This document shows positions 29,706 to 36,619 of a stretch of DNA of 36,619 nucleotides, piece after piece. A model generated the notes under the pieces. It searched no databases and was not told where the DNA came from. It worked only from the letters and a program-made list of their open reading frames with translations. Numbering within the stretch: the first letter of the stretch is position 1; each line of letters opens with the position of its first letter. The stretch is taken from contig CASEJM010000025.1 of the NCBI GenBank assembly GCA_949288265.1, forward strand, positions 1 through 36,619, read 5' to 3'. The DNA comes from an uncultured Pseudomonadota bacterium. Lineage in GTDB: Bacteria; Pseudomonadota; Alphaproteobacteria; Rs-D84. Both the position numbers and the translations under genes were made by a program.

Positions 29706-30406
29706 CAGTTTATTTTATATGCGTTAAAATCTGCAACATAATATCCCAAGGTTTTAGGGTAAGATGTCAGGTTTCTTGCGACTTTTGCAAATGCTACTAC
29801 TTCAATATTACCAGAAATATTAGAGTAAACTGTCGCATAAATTTTCCAGGTTCCCCCGACTTCTTTGATTTCCCCAGCCGGTTCGATCTGAATTTCTGTT
29901 TTGTCTAGAACCCAATGCTCTCCGTTTGATACTCTATTTTGATAATCTGGTATAACATCATATATGAATCTAGAAAATAAAGCATCACCAGAATTACAAA
30001 ATAAAGCGCAAGTTTTATCGTCATAAGCAATTCTAGATTCCATACCGCAATCAGTCATTCGTTCACAGGTTTGCCAAATAGCTTCGTTTTCTTCTAAATT
30101 TTCAGAAATAGTAAACCAATTGACTGTAAAATTTCCAACTACGGATTGCTGCATTGACCATAAAACTGGATATTCTATTGGTTTATTCCCATGCGAGTGA
30201 CCTACGACCGTCCATTGACCTGTTAGACTATCAATAGACACGATAAAAGGATCTATGCTTTGCGATCGAGTGGCCCATAATAAAATTGCACACATAAAAA
30301 CTATCAATAAAAATAATACGCACGAAGCAATCGCCATAAATCGTGATACGGCAATACGAGGTCCTGCCGGGAAAGCGGGTGTGTTAAAATTACTTGGATA
30401 ATCCAA
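29705..30406 (-). CDS. VirB8-like inner-membrane protein
   Basis: VirB8 proteins form part of the inner-membrane platform of type IV secretion systems. This 233-residue protein has a cytoplasmic Pro-rich N-terminus, one membrane helix (about 26-46, SCVLFLLIVFMCAILLW) and a periplasmic domain that starts IDPFIVSIDSLTGQWTVVG. FLYDVIP-type residues, here FSRFIYDVIPDYQNRVS, and IYATVYSNISGNIEVVAFAK resemble VirB8. It overlaps the next gene and follows a VirB7-size lipoprotein. Confidence 0.68.
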   Translation of the reverse strand: MDYPSNFNTPAFPAGPRIAVSRFMAIASCVLFLLIVFMCAILLWATRSQSIDPFIVSIDSLTGQWTVVGHSHGNKPIEYPVLWSMQQSVVGNFTVNWFTISENLEENEAIWQTCERMTDCGMESRIAYDDKTCALFCNSGDALFSRFIYDVIPDYQNRVSNGEHWVLDKTEIQIEPAGEIKEVGGTWKIYATVYSNISGNIEVVAFAKVARNLTSYPKTLGYYVADFNAYKIN

Positions 30407-30430
30407 TTATGTTCCCCCCATTTAAAAACA

Positions 30431-30577
30431 TTATGCTTGGTATACCATAATGCAGGCGCATGGGCTTAATTTTAATTCGTTGTTATCGTAACCTACGCCG
30501 ACCGGTTCGCGATCATAAATTTGCCCGCAACCAGCCAATACTAAAGCCACAAAAAAGCCCAATAAAACTTTCTTCAT
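30431..30577 (-). CDS. VirB7-like small lipoprotein, 48 residues
   Basis: A short frame encodes a lipoprotein signal peptide (MKKVLLGFFVALVLAGCGQI, lipobox LAGC, Cys17) and 31 mature residues with two further cysteines near the end (SPCACIM). Size and position directly before VirB8 match VirB7, the outer-membrane lipoprotein that stabilises VirB9 through a disulfide. It has a GGGGG ribosome-binding site and its own strong promoter. No VirB9 is visible in the window. Confidence 0.65.
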   Translation of the reverse strand: MKKVLLGFFVALVLAGCGQIYDREPVGVGYDNNELKLSPCACIMVYQA

Positions 30578-30602
30578 ATCTTTCCCCCTTAATATTTATT
30601 AA

Positions 30603-30632
30603 ATTATAAGAAAAATTCGCTGTATTGGTCAA
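30603..30632 (-). promoter_or_regulatory. promoter of the VirB7/VirB8-like operon
   Basis: TTGACC-N18-TATAAT on the minus strand, about 26 bp before the lipoprotein ATG, with GGGGG as ribosome-binding site between. Confidence 0.75.
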
Positions 30633-30644
30633 GATATAAAACAA

Positions 30645-30674
30645 GAAAGGCCGATGTTTTTAAATCGGCCTTTC
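30645..30674 (-). terminator. terminator after bamA
   Basis: GAAAGGCCGAT / ATCGGCCTTTC, 11 bp with an 8-nt loop, directly after the bamA stop; followed on the minus strand by TTGTTTTATA. Confidence 0.85.
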
Positions 30675-30676
30675 GT

Positions 30677-32947
30677 TTAGAATTGCGTTTCAAACGATAA
30701 CAAGAAACGTTGTTCTCTATCATACTTGTTCATCTTTAAAGGCCAACCCCAACTGAAATTCATTGGACCCATCGGAGTATTCCAGTAAATACCAACACCT
30801 GCGGATGTACGTAAGTCACTGTCTATATCATTTGGTTGCCCCAGATAAGTGTATTCTTGTTTAGGTGGTTTGCCTAAAATTCCATAATCAAAGAAGACAA
30901 AACCTTTTACTTGATATTCATCTGGTATAAATATAGGGAAATTCAATTGTGTTGAACCATTAACTTTCCAAAGACCACCTAATGAATAAGTCGTCCAATA
31001 CCAGTTACGAGACCCAACTCCAGCAATATCAAAACCGCGAAGAGTTTCACCGCCTAAGAAGTAGCGGTATACGCGTGATATGTAATCCCCGTCAAGTGGT
31101 TGTAATAGCCCGAAGTCAAGTGATGAACGTAATTGCCAGCGTCCATCAAAGAACTTAACCATACCAGTAATATCTGCGCTATATCGCATATAAGTTTCCG
31201 TTCCACCAAACCCAGTATAGGCAATTCCTAAGTTACTTACGATACCTGTGTGCGTATTTTGTTCAAAGTTTGTATCTAGGTTATAATAGCGTAGGTACGT
31301 TCCTAATGTATATAAATTTGCATCGCGCCAACCAGTGGCAGATTGTAAATCATAATTTTGATCAAAAGATGCCGATACACGAACATTCTGAGACCAATGG
31401 TCTGTTAATTTCCATCCCATGCGTCCAGCTATGGTAAGCGAATCTCGGTCATAGCCAAACCCACCTAATGAAGAGTAGTCATACATTGTGTATGAAACAT
31501 CAAAACCACCAGATAATTGTCGCCCAAAAAGGTAAGGTTCTGTAAAACTAAATAAGGCTTGTTTTTGGTATTGCGCTATTGAGCCGCGCAGTTGGACCAC
31601 TTGCCCGCGCCCCATAAAGTTCGTTTCCGTTATACCTGCATCTACCATAAAGCCGTTTATATTAGACCAACCAAAACCACCAGAAAGTTCACCCGTTGGT
31701 TGTTCTTCGACTTCTATATCCAGGTTAATCATATTAGCATCAGCGATACGATTTGGAACCATTTGGACGTTTTTAAAGTATCTTGTACGCATTAAATTCT
31801 GACGACCTTCTTCAATCGTCTGTAATGAAAATGGGTCACCTGAACGCATGGGAATTAGTTGCTCTATAACAGAATCAAACGTACGAACGTTACCAAGAAT
31901 GTTTATATTGTTTAGATATATACGATTGGTTTTTTCAATCTGAAATTCCATATCTATAGTTTTTGTGTCATCATTTTTGGTTGGAACGGGATTAACTGTT
32001 ATAAAAGCATATCCATGATCTGCAACCGTACCGCGCATTGCAGAAATTGTTTCATCTACAAGGTCAATATTGTACACATCCCCATCTTTCACTTTCATGG
32101 CGTCATAAAGTTCTTCATCAGGAACGTCTGGAAATGGGTTTTTTACTTTTAGTTTACCAAATTTATATTTTTCACCTTCATCAACTGTAAAAGTTACGGA
32201 ATAATATTGACGATCTGGTGTAAAAACACCGTTTACGTCTGTAACTTGAATGTCCACATAACCATTTCGCATATAGAACTGGCGCAGCATTTGTTGGTCA
32301 TACATGATTCTGTCTTCATCAAACACGTCGAATTGTGTCATAAAGCGCCACCAGGCATGTTCGCGGGAAAGAATCTGATCGCGTAAAGTAGAGTCACGAA
32401 AAACTTTATTACCTTCAAAGTCAATTTTTGTGATATAAGTTGGGTGACCTTCGTCTATTTCATAAACTACGTTTACCCGATTATCATCAAGTTTTATTTT
32501 TTGTGGTTCTATCTTTGTACCAAAAAAACCTTTACGTTGATAAATCGTTAGCATTCGTTGAACGTCTGCACCTATTACTGATTCATCATATGGTTCACGC
32601 GATTTAAGGCGAAGTTCTTTCTTTAGATCATCCGTAGATATTTCGTCGTTTCCTTCAATAGTTACCATATTAACGGTCGGTGCTTCGGTAATTTCAATTT
32701 TTAATACGTTACCAGACATACGAACGTTAACGCGTGAAAAATAACCGCTTTCTTGTAATTTTTTTGCGATTTGGTTTGTGTCATCAGCAGTTACATTTTC
32801 ACCGACTTTTACGTTAGATAAAATACGGATAGATTCTGCATCCATGCGCTGGTTACCGCTGACCTCTATACGAGAAACAGTGGCAGCCTCAGCAATTTGA
32901 GTGGCCATGATAGAAGTTATGGTAAATAATAAATTCTTTTTATTCAT
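30677..32947 (-). CDS. bamA: Outer-membrane protein assembly factor BamA
   Basis: BamA folds and inserts beta-barrel proteins into the outer membrane. The 756 residues comprise a signal peptide (to about 21), five POTRA domains (about 22-345; the first begins VSRIEVSGNQRMDAESIRIL) and a 16-strand barrel (about 420-756). Barrel markers are GELSGGFGWSNINGFMVDAG, FTEPYLFGRQLSGGFDVSYT and the VRGF-loop equivalent LRGFDIAG. The C-terminal LSFETQF ends in Phe. It lies one base downstream of rseP, as in most proteobacteria, and a strong terminator follows. Confidence 0.96.
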   Translation of the reverse strand: MNKKNLLFTITSIMATQIAEAATVSRIEVSGNQRMDAESIRILSNVKVGENVTADDTNQIAKKLQESGYFSRVNVRMSGNVLKIEITEAPTVNMVTIEGNDEISTDDLKKELRLKSREPYDESVIGADVQRMLTIYQRKGFFGTKIEPQKIKLDDNRVNVVYEIDEGHPTYITKIDFEGNKVFRDSTLRDQILSREHAWWRFMTQFDVFDEDRIMYDQQMLRQFYMRNGYVDIQVTDVNGVFTPDRQYYSVTFTVDEGEKYKFGKLKVKNPFPDVPDEELYDAMKVKDGDVYNIDLVDETISAMRGTVADHGYAFITVNPVPTKNDDTKTIDMEFQIEKTNRIYLNNINILGNVRTFDSVIEQLIPMRSGDPFSLQTIEEGRQNLMRTRYFKNVQMVPNRIADANMINLDIEVEEQPTGELSGGFGWSNINGFMVDAGITETNFMGRGQVVQLRGSIAQYQKQALFSFTEPYLFGRQLSGGFDVSYTMYDYSSLGGFGYDRDSLTIAGRMGWKLTDHWSQNVRVSASFDQNYDLQSATGWRDANLYTLGTYLRYYNLDTNFEQNTHTGIVSNLGIAYTGFGGTETYMRYSADITGMVKFFDGRWQLRSSLDFGLLQPLDGDYISRVYRYFLGGETLRGFDIAGVGSRNWYWTTYSLGGLWKVNGSTQLNFPIFIPDEYQVKGFVFFDYGILGKPPKQEYTYLGQPNDIDSDLRTSAGVGIYWNTPMGPMNFSWGWPLKMNKYDREQRFLLSFETQF

Positions 32948-32948
32948 A

Positions 32949-34007
32949 TTAATTCAGTCCAAATACACGTGCTAAATCGTTCCACATTGTTAACGCAAAT
33001 AAGCTTATTATAAATAACCAGCCAAGAATGATCGCAATTTCCATACCGCGTCCACCCAGTTTACGTCTTGTAATACCCTCTATGATTAATATTAGCAGAT
33101 ACCCCCCGTCTAGTACGGGTAAAGGCAGCAAGTTTATAACCCCCAAATTAACGGATAGCAATGCAATTATTGACAATAATGCTATAATTCCCATTGCTAA
33201 AGCTTGACCAGAAACTTCGGCAATAGTTATAAAAGACCCCAATTGTTTAGTGGACCGTTCTCCGGTAACTATTTGTTTTAGAACCACTAATAATGTCTTA
33301 GATTGATAATATGTTTCGCGTGCGCCAGAATAAAGACCGTCAAAGAATCCCTTTTTGCGAAGTTCTGTTTTACTGCCATCCGCAATAAGTCCCCATCGTT
33401 CCGCAGGAGATAACTTTACACGAACTAATTTTTCATTACGTAATAATAATACATCTGCATCGTGGGTTGATGCTAATTCTTTTGCGATTATTAATTCACC
33501 CCAGTTAGTAATTTTTGCATCATCAATTCTTACGACTACGTCACCTGGTTTTACGCCGGCGTTAAAAGCGACGCTTTCTTGAATGACTTGACCTACTACT
33601 GGTAATTGTACTTGTTTGGGTTGAAACATAAATATTCCTGAATAGATTAACCATGCTAATAGAAAGTTCATGGTTACACCAGCAGCAACGATGATAAATT
33701 GTTTCCAAGCTGGTGCCGATAAATAATGTCCTTTTTTCTTTTCTTCGGGCAGCTCTGCATATTTTTTACGATCAAACATGTCTTCTTGACCATATATGGA
33801 AACGTAGCCCCCCAAAGGTAGACATGCAAGTTTCCAAACTGTACCATACTTATCGTGCCATTTTATAATGGCTGGGCCGAAACCTATGGAAAAAGTATCA
33901 ACGCGAACTTTAGCCCAACGCGCAGCAAGGAAATGCCCAAGTTCGTGAACAAAAACGACTATTCCTAAAACTATTAATAATGCAATAACAGCCAAAACGA
34001 TTTGCAT
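32949..34007 (-). CDS. rseP: Intramembrane zinc metalloprotease RseP (S2P family)
   Basis: RseP cleaves anti-sigma factors and signal-peptide remnants within the inner membrane. The zinc motif HELGH (21-25) lies in the first membrane helix. A PDZ domain (VIQESVAFNAGVKPGDVVVR, about 140-160) follows the second helix. The LLPLPVLDGGYLL motif in the third helix carries the third zinc ligand Asp. The 352 residues are shorter than E. coli RseP (450), with one PDZ domain rather than two. It overlaps bamA's upstream region and is likely co-transcribed with cdsA and the Nudix gene. Confidence 0.95.
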   Translation of the reverse strand: MQIVLAVIALLIVLGIVVFVHELGHFLAARWAKVRVDTFSIGFGPAIIKWHDKYGTVWKLACLPLGGYVSIYGQEDMFDRKKYAELPEEKKKGHYLSAPAWKQFIIVAAGVTMNFLLAWLIYSGIFMFQPKQVQLPVVGQVIQESVAFNAGVKPGDVVVRIDDAKITNWGELIIAKELASTHDADVLLLRNEKLVRVKLSPAERWGLIADGSKTELRKKGFFDGLYSGARETYYQSKTLLVVLKQIVTGERSTKQLGSFITIAEVSGQALAMGIIALLSIIALLSVNLGVINLLPLPVLDGGYLLILIIEGITRRKLGGRGMEIAIILGWLFIISLFALTMWNDLARVFGLN

Positions 34008-34031
34008 AGTTACCTTTCCTTTATGCTTTAC

Positions 34032-34481
34032 TTACAAATCTCCAGTTAAACGTTTTGCAACGTAGTTTTCAATCAATTTTTTTGTTGGTATATAAATATT
34101 TTTCGGTAAATTGTCTAACGCAAACCATTCCCAACGTAAAATTTCATCTGGCTCCATAACTTTTGGTTCTCCCTTGTATTCAGTTGCAAGAAAACCAAGG
34201 GTAATGAAATGTGCGGAATCAGAAACTTCATTTGTTATGGAAATAATTTTAGCCGATTTAAGGATAAGACCTGTTTCTTCCAAGAGTTCGCGTTTTGCGC
34301 CTTCTAAAAGACCTTCGCCGAATTCAAATTTTCCGCCTGGCATAGTCCAAGTTCCTTCGCCGTGTAAATCGGAATCTGCCATTTTTGCATCGGTATTACG
34401 TAAACCCATTAAAATTTCACCTTCTGGATTACGTACCATCACACCCATTCCAGTTCGTGTTACTCTTGGTTTTTCTGACAT
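34032..34481 (-). CDS. Nudix hydrolase in the dxr position
   Basis: The 149-residue protein has a complete Nudix box, GKFEFGEGLLEGAKRELLEE followed by TGL, which binds divalent metal and cleaves nucleoside diphosphates linked to another moiety. GVMVRNPEGEILMGLRNT and WTMPGGKFEFGEG resemble MutT or ADP-sugar hydrolases of the MutT/GDP-mannose group; the substrate is not predictable. It stands between cdsA and rseP, exactly where most alphaproteobacteria have dxr (or nothing). Confidence 0.9.
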   Translation of the reverse strand: MSEKPRVTRTGMGVMVRNPEGEILMGLRNTDAKMADSDLHGEGTWTMPGGKFEFGEGLLEGAKRELLEETGLILKSAKIISITNEVSDSAHFITLGFLATEYKGEPKVMEPDEILRWEWFALDNLPKNIYIPTKKLIENYVAKRLTGDL

Positions 34482-34497
34482 ATTTTCTTCCTTTAAA

Positions 34498-35142
34498 TTA
34501 CAACATGACCAACCATATCAAGGGTAAAGCATAAATCCAACCGTCAAAGCGGTCTAATAGCCCGCCATGTCCAGGCAGAATACGCCCAAAGTCTTTCAAG
34601 CCCATTTTACGTTTAATCCAACTGGCTGTTAAGTCACCATATTGAGAAAGCAAAGAAATACTTATACCTATCCATAGTAATTGAGGCATAAACATGTCTG
34701 TTCCCAATAGCCCGTACATTACCGAAGCCAACGTTCCACAAATTATACCGGCTATTTGTCCAGACCAAGTTTTATGAGCGGATAAATTTTCCCACATTTT
34801 ATCGCCCCCAATCAGTCTGCCAAAGAACCATGCACCTATATCAGCGCATGCTATGATTAACAATAAAAGCAACATTATCCAAGGTCTGGTACCAACGTAA
34901 CTTGCGGCGGTAAGCATTATGAAAAGCCACATAAGAAAAGCACCGAAATTCCACCAATTTTTTTTGACCGTATCTTTTGGGGTATGTGATATGCACACAA
35001 TCATTTCTATTATCATTCCTAAGACGATAAACATACTTAGATATTTTACTGCTGGTAATCCGAAGTATTCGCCAACAGCAGCCAGTACGACAACCAACGA
35101 CATTATTAATCCAACGACGACTCTTTGCATAGTATTTGACAT
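34498..35142 (-). CDS. cdsA: Phosphatidate cytidylyltransferase CdsA
   Basis: CdsA makes CDP-diacylglycerol from phosphatidate and CTP, the precursor of all bacterial phospholipids. The 214-residue polytopic protein has about six membrane helices and the family signature SWIKRKMGLKDFGRILPGHG followed by GLLDRFD, with the conserved HGGxxDRxD. I chose ATG 35142 (SNTMQRVVVG) since AAGGTG precedes it; a longer frame begins at 35223 but overlaps uppS deeply. The gene follows uppS by 10 bp. Confidence 0.93.
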   Translation of the reverse strand: MSNTMQRVVVGLIMSLVVVLAAVGEYFGLPAVKYLSMFIVLGMIIEMIVCISHTPKDTVKKNWWNFGAFLMWLFIMLTAASYVGTRPWIMLLLLLIIACADIGAWFFGRLIGGDKMWENLSAHKTWSGQIAGIICGTLASVMYGLLGTDMFMPQLLWIGISISLLSQYGDLTASWIKRKMGLKDFGRILPGHGGLLDRFDGWIYALPLIWLVML

Positions 35143-35152
35143 CACGAACACC

Positions 35153-35911
35153 TTATTTTTTATTTCCTGAATAGTTAGCTTTCTTACCGCCGCCAAAACG
35201 TCTGTTGCGTTTAGCATATTCATCTAGAGTATATTGCCATAACTTTTCGCTGCGTACTAAATCAGGCCAGTGTTCTGGCAAGAAAAGTAATTCAGCATAT
35301 GCTAATTTCCACAATAAGAAATTAGAAATTCTGAATTCATTACTTGTTCTTACCATTAAATCAATTGGCAACAATTCGCCCGTGTCAAGATACGTTTCAA
35401 ATGTTTCTTTATCAACTGGTTGACCTGCAGTGATTGCTTCATTTACTGCGGCGACGATTTCGTCTTGACCGCCGTAGTTTAACGCAAACACAACCGTTCC
35501 ACCTGTGTTTTCTGCGGAAGTTTCTTCTAGTTCATCGCATTTTTTAGCTAATTTTTTTGGTAACCTATCACGAGAACCGATTACGCGATAGCGTAGATTT
35601 TTCTCTAACGCGTGCTTCATATTTTTATCCAGTTCTGTGTAGAACAAATCCATCAGAAAATCGACTTCTTCTTGTGAACGATTCCAATTTTCAGTTGAAA
35701 ACAAGAAGAAGGTTACAGTTGAAACGCCGTGAGCGAAGAACCAGTCAACCAATTTTTCAAAGTTGGCGATACCGGCTTTATGACCAGCTAATGGTGGTAA
35801 ACCACGTGCTTCTGCCCAGCGACGGTTGCCATCGCAGATGAAAGCGATATGTTGCGGAATTTTAGGTGTTTCAGTATTTTTAACTTCTTTCTTTTTGAAT
35901 AGTTTAAACAT
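35153..35911 (-). CDS. uppS: Undecaprenyl diphosphate synthase UppS
   Basis: UppS (also called IspU) extends farnesyl diphosphate with cis-isoprene units to the C55 carrier for peptidoglycan and O-antigen. The 252 residues contain FICDGNRRWAEARG (Asp and Arg of the diphosphate-binding P-loop), GHKAGIANFEKLVDWFFAHG, FFLFSTENWNRSQEEVDFLM, and the C-terminal VRTSNEFRISNFLLWKLAYA then ELLFLPEHWPD. The C-terminus is a basic tail, KKANYSGNKK. Part of the frr-uppS-cdsA-rseP-bamA operon order. Confidence 0.96.
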   Translation of the reverse strand: MFKLFKKKEVKNTETPKIPQHIAFICDGNRRWAEARGLPPLAGHKAGIANFEKLVDWFFAHGVSTVTFFLFSTENWNRSQEEVDFLMDLFYTELDKNMKHALEKNLRYRVIGSRDRLPKKLAKKCDELEETSAENTGGTVVFALNYGGQDEIVAAVNEAITAGQPVDKETFETYLDTGELLPIDLMVRTSNEFRISNFLLWKLAYAELLFLPEHWPDLVRSEKLWQYTLDEYAKRNRRFGGGKKANYSGNKK

Positions 35912-35951
35912 TTTTTATCCGATTATGTTGATGGTTAAAAGCATATATACT

Positions 35952-36512
35952 TTATACAGACATAATATCTGCTTCTTTTTGCTTTGCCAATGCGTCAACT
36001 TCATCGACACGTTTATCAAAGACTTTTTGTAAATCGTCTTCAAACTTACGCTGATCGTCTTCAGAAATTTCTTTGTCTGTAACAGCGCGTTTTATTTTAC
36101 CCATTGCGTCTTGACGTATGTTGCGCATAGAAATTTTTGCTTCTTCTGCATATTTACCGGCAACTTTGGTCAATTCTTTACGCCGTTCTTCAGTTAGCGG
36201 AGGCATATTTAAGCGAATAACGCCACCGGCGGTCATAGGGTTTAAACCAAGGCCAGAATCACGAATTGCTTTTTCGACCGTACCCGCATTATTAATGTCC
36301 CATACAGTAACTGTAAGAGTTTGGTTATCCGGTGTTGCGACCGTTGCAACTTGGTTTAAAGGCATGTCGGAACCGTATACAGGCACGCGAACACCATCTA
36401 ATAAATGGACAGAAGCGCGCCCCGTGCGTAAACCAGCAAATTCGCCTTTTAAAACTTCCAGAGTTTGTAAGGTTTTCTGTTCTATTTCTGCTTTCAGTGA
36501 TTGATAATCCAT
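35952..36512 (-). CDS. frr: Ribosome recycling factor
   Basis: RRF splits post-termination ribosomes together with EF-G. The 186 residues are full length. FAGLRTGRASVHLLDGVRVP, NPMTAGGVIRLNMPPLTEER and VAGKYAEEAKISMRNIRQDA are the family signatures of domain II and the long helical domain I. ATG 36512 is preceded by AAGGAG; a longer frame to 36545 has no ribosome-binding site. It probably heads the operon that continues through uppS, cdsA, the Nudix gene, rseP and bamA. Confidence 0.96.
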   Translation of the reverse strand: MDYQSLKAEIEQKTLQTLEVLKGEFAGLRTGRASVHLLDGVRVPVYGSDMPLNQVATVATPDNQTLTVTVWDINNAGTVEKAIRDSGLGLNPMTAGGVIRLNMPPLTEERRKELTKVAGKYAEEAKISMRNIRQDAMGKIKRAVTDKEISEDDQRKFEDDLQKVFDKRVDEVDALAKQKEADIMSV

Positions 36513-36551
36513 AATAAATCTCCTTGTACTGGAAAAGGTTAGCAAATTGAT

Positions 36552-36580
36552 TTGACTTTTGGCAAGAAGAAATATAGAAT
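36552..36580 (+). promoter_or_regulatory. promoter of the right-hand tRNA
   Basis: TTGACT-N17-TAGAAT lies 12 bp upstream of the first base of the tRNA. Confidence 0.7.
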
Positions 36581-36592
36581 ATTGCTTCGCAA

Positions 36593-36619
36593 GGGGTTGT
36601 AGCTCAGTTGGTAGAGCAC
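36593..36619 (+). tRNA. tRNA, 5' end only (identity not determinable)
   Basis: GGGGTTG (acceptor strand), TA, GCTC-AGTTGGTA-GAGC (D-arm) and AC at the window edge. The anticodon lies outside. The first 15 bases equal those of the tRNA-Asp at the left end, but the D-loop differs. Confidence 0.85.

Noticed and set aside
1-36619. The matching 5' tRNA sequences at both window ends as att sites of an integrated element
   Set aside because: The shared bases are the conserved acceptor and D-arm sequence of tRNAs; the D-loops differ, and the interval holds essential genes.

Overview
The window looks like AT-rich chromosome from a host-associated alphaproteobacterium. I infer this from several signs: an frr-uppS-cdsA-(Nudix)-rseP-bamA block, LpxI instead of LpxH, a BirA without a DNA-binding domain, scattered VirB-type secretion genes, and an XRE protein whose N-terminus matches the HTH part of alphaproteobacterial S24 regulators. 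The lineage is inference. A partial tRNA lies at each end (tRNA-Asp at the left; undetermined at the right).

Layout. 1-8.4 kb: housekeeping genes (gap, miaA, priA) mixed with a small APH-type kinase, a SHOCT membrane protein, a solitary VirB11 ATPase, a lipoprotein and a lipid-anchored FKBP isomerase. 8.4-20.7 kb: a compact T7/BPP-1-like (podoviral) particle module on the minus strand, with endolysin, holin, scaffold, an H1-like protein, major capsid, a small head protein, tail adaptor, tail tube/stabilisation protein, a coiled-coil protein, terminase, portal, a Bbp19-like protein and a membrane coiled-coil protein. It is interrupted by a plus-strand cassette of host dnaB, a double-HTH regulator and an unknown gene. 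The cassette separates the terminase ATPase domain (14333-14935) from its nuclease domain (10159-11007). 20.8-25 kb: birA with a winged-helix partner, a short XRE regulator, a likely CU-rich small RNA (about 22433-22622), an m5U RNA methyltransferase and two beta-barrel outer-membrane proteins. 25-30.6 kb: lpxI, small lipoproteins, YraN, two GT2 glycosyltransferases and a VirB7/VirB8-like operon. 30.6-36.6 kb: envelope and translation block bamA, rseP, Nudix, cdsA, uppS, frr.

The most interesting reading is that the particle module is a domesticated phage-derived particle, resembling a gene transfer agent, rather than a live prophage. Its genes are intact and host-like in composition. No integrase, DNA or RNA polymerase, small terminase, ejection protein or tail fibre is visible. 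It is fused around an essential gene, with start and stop codons overlapping at both junctions. Intrinsic terminators sit 23-26 nt upstream of the start codons of three of its genes (endolysin, capsid, tail adaptor), which suggests transcription by antitermination. Regulators in or next to it (double-HTH protein, short XRE protein, and a small RNA with 15 nt of perfect complementarity to the XRE gene's ribosome-binding site) are candidate control elements. Functional statements about transfer are inference; gene identities rest on motif and family recognition by eye.
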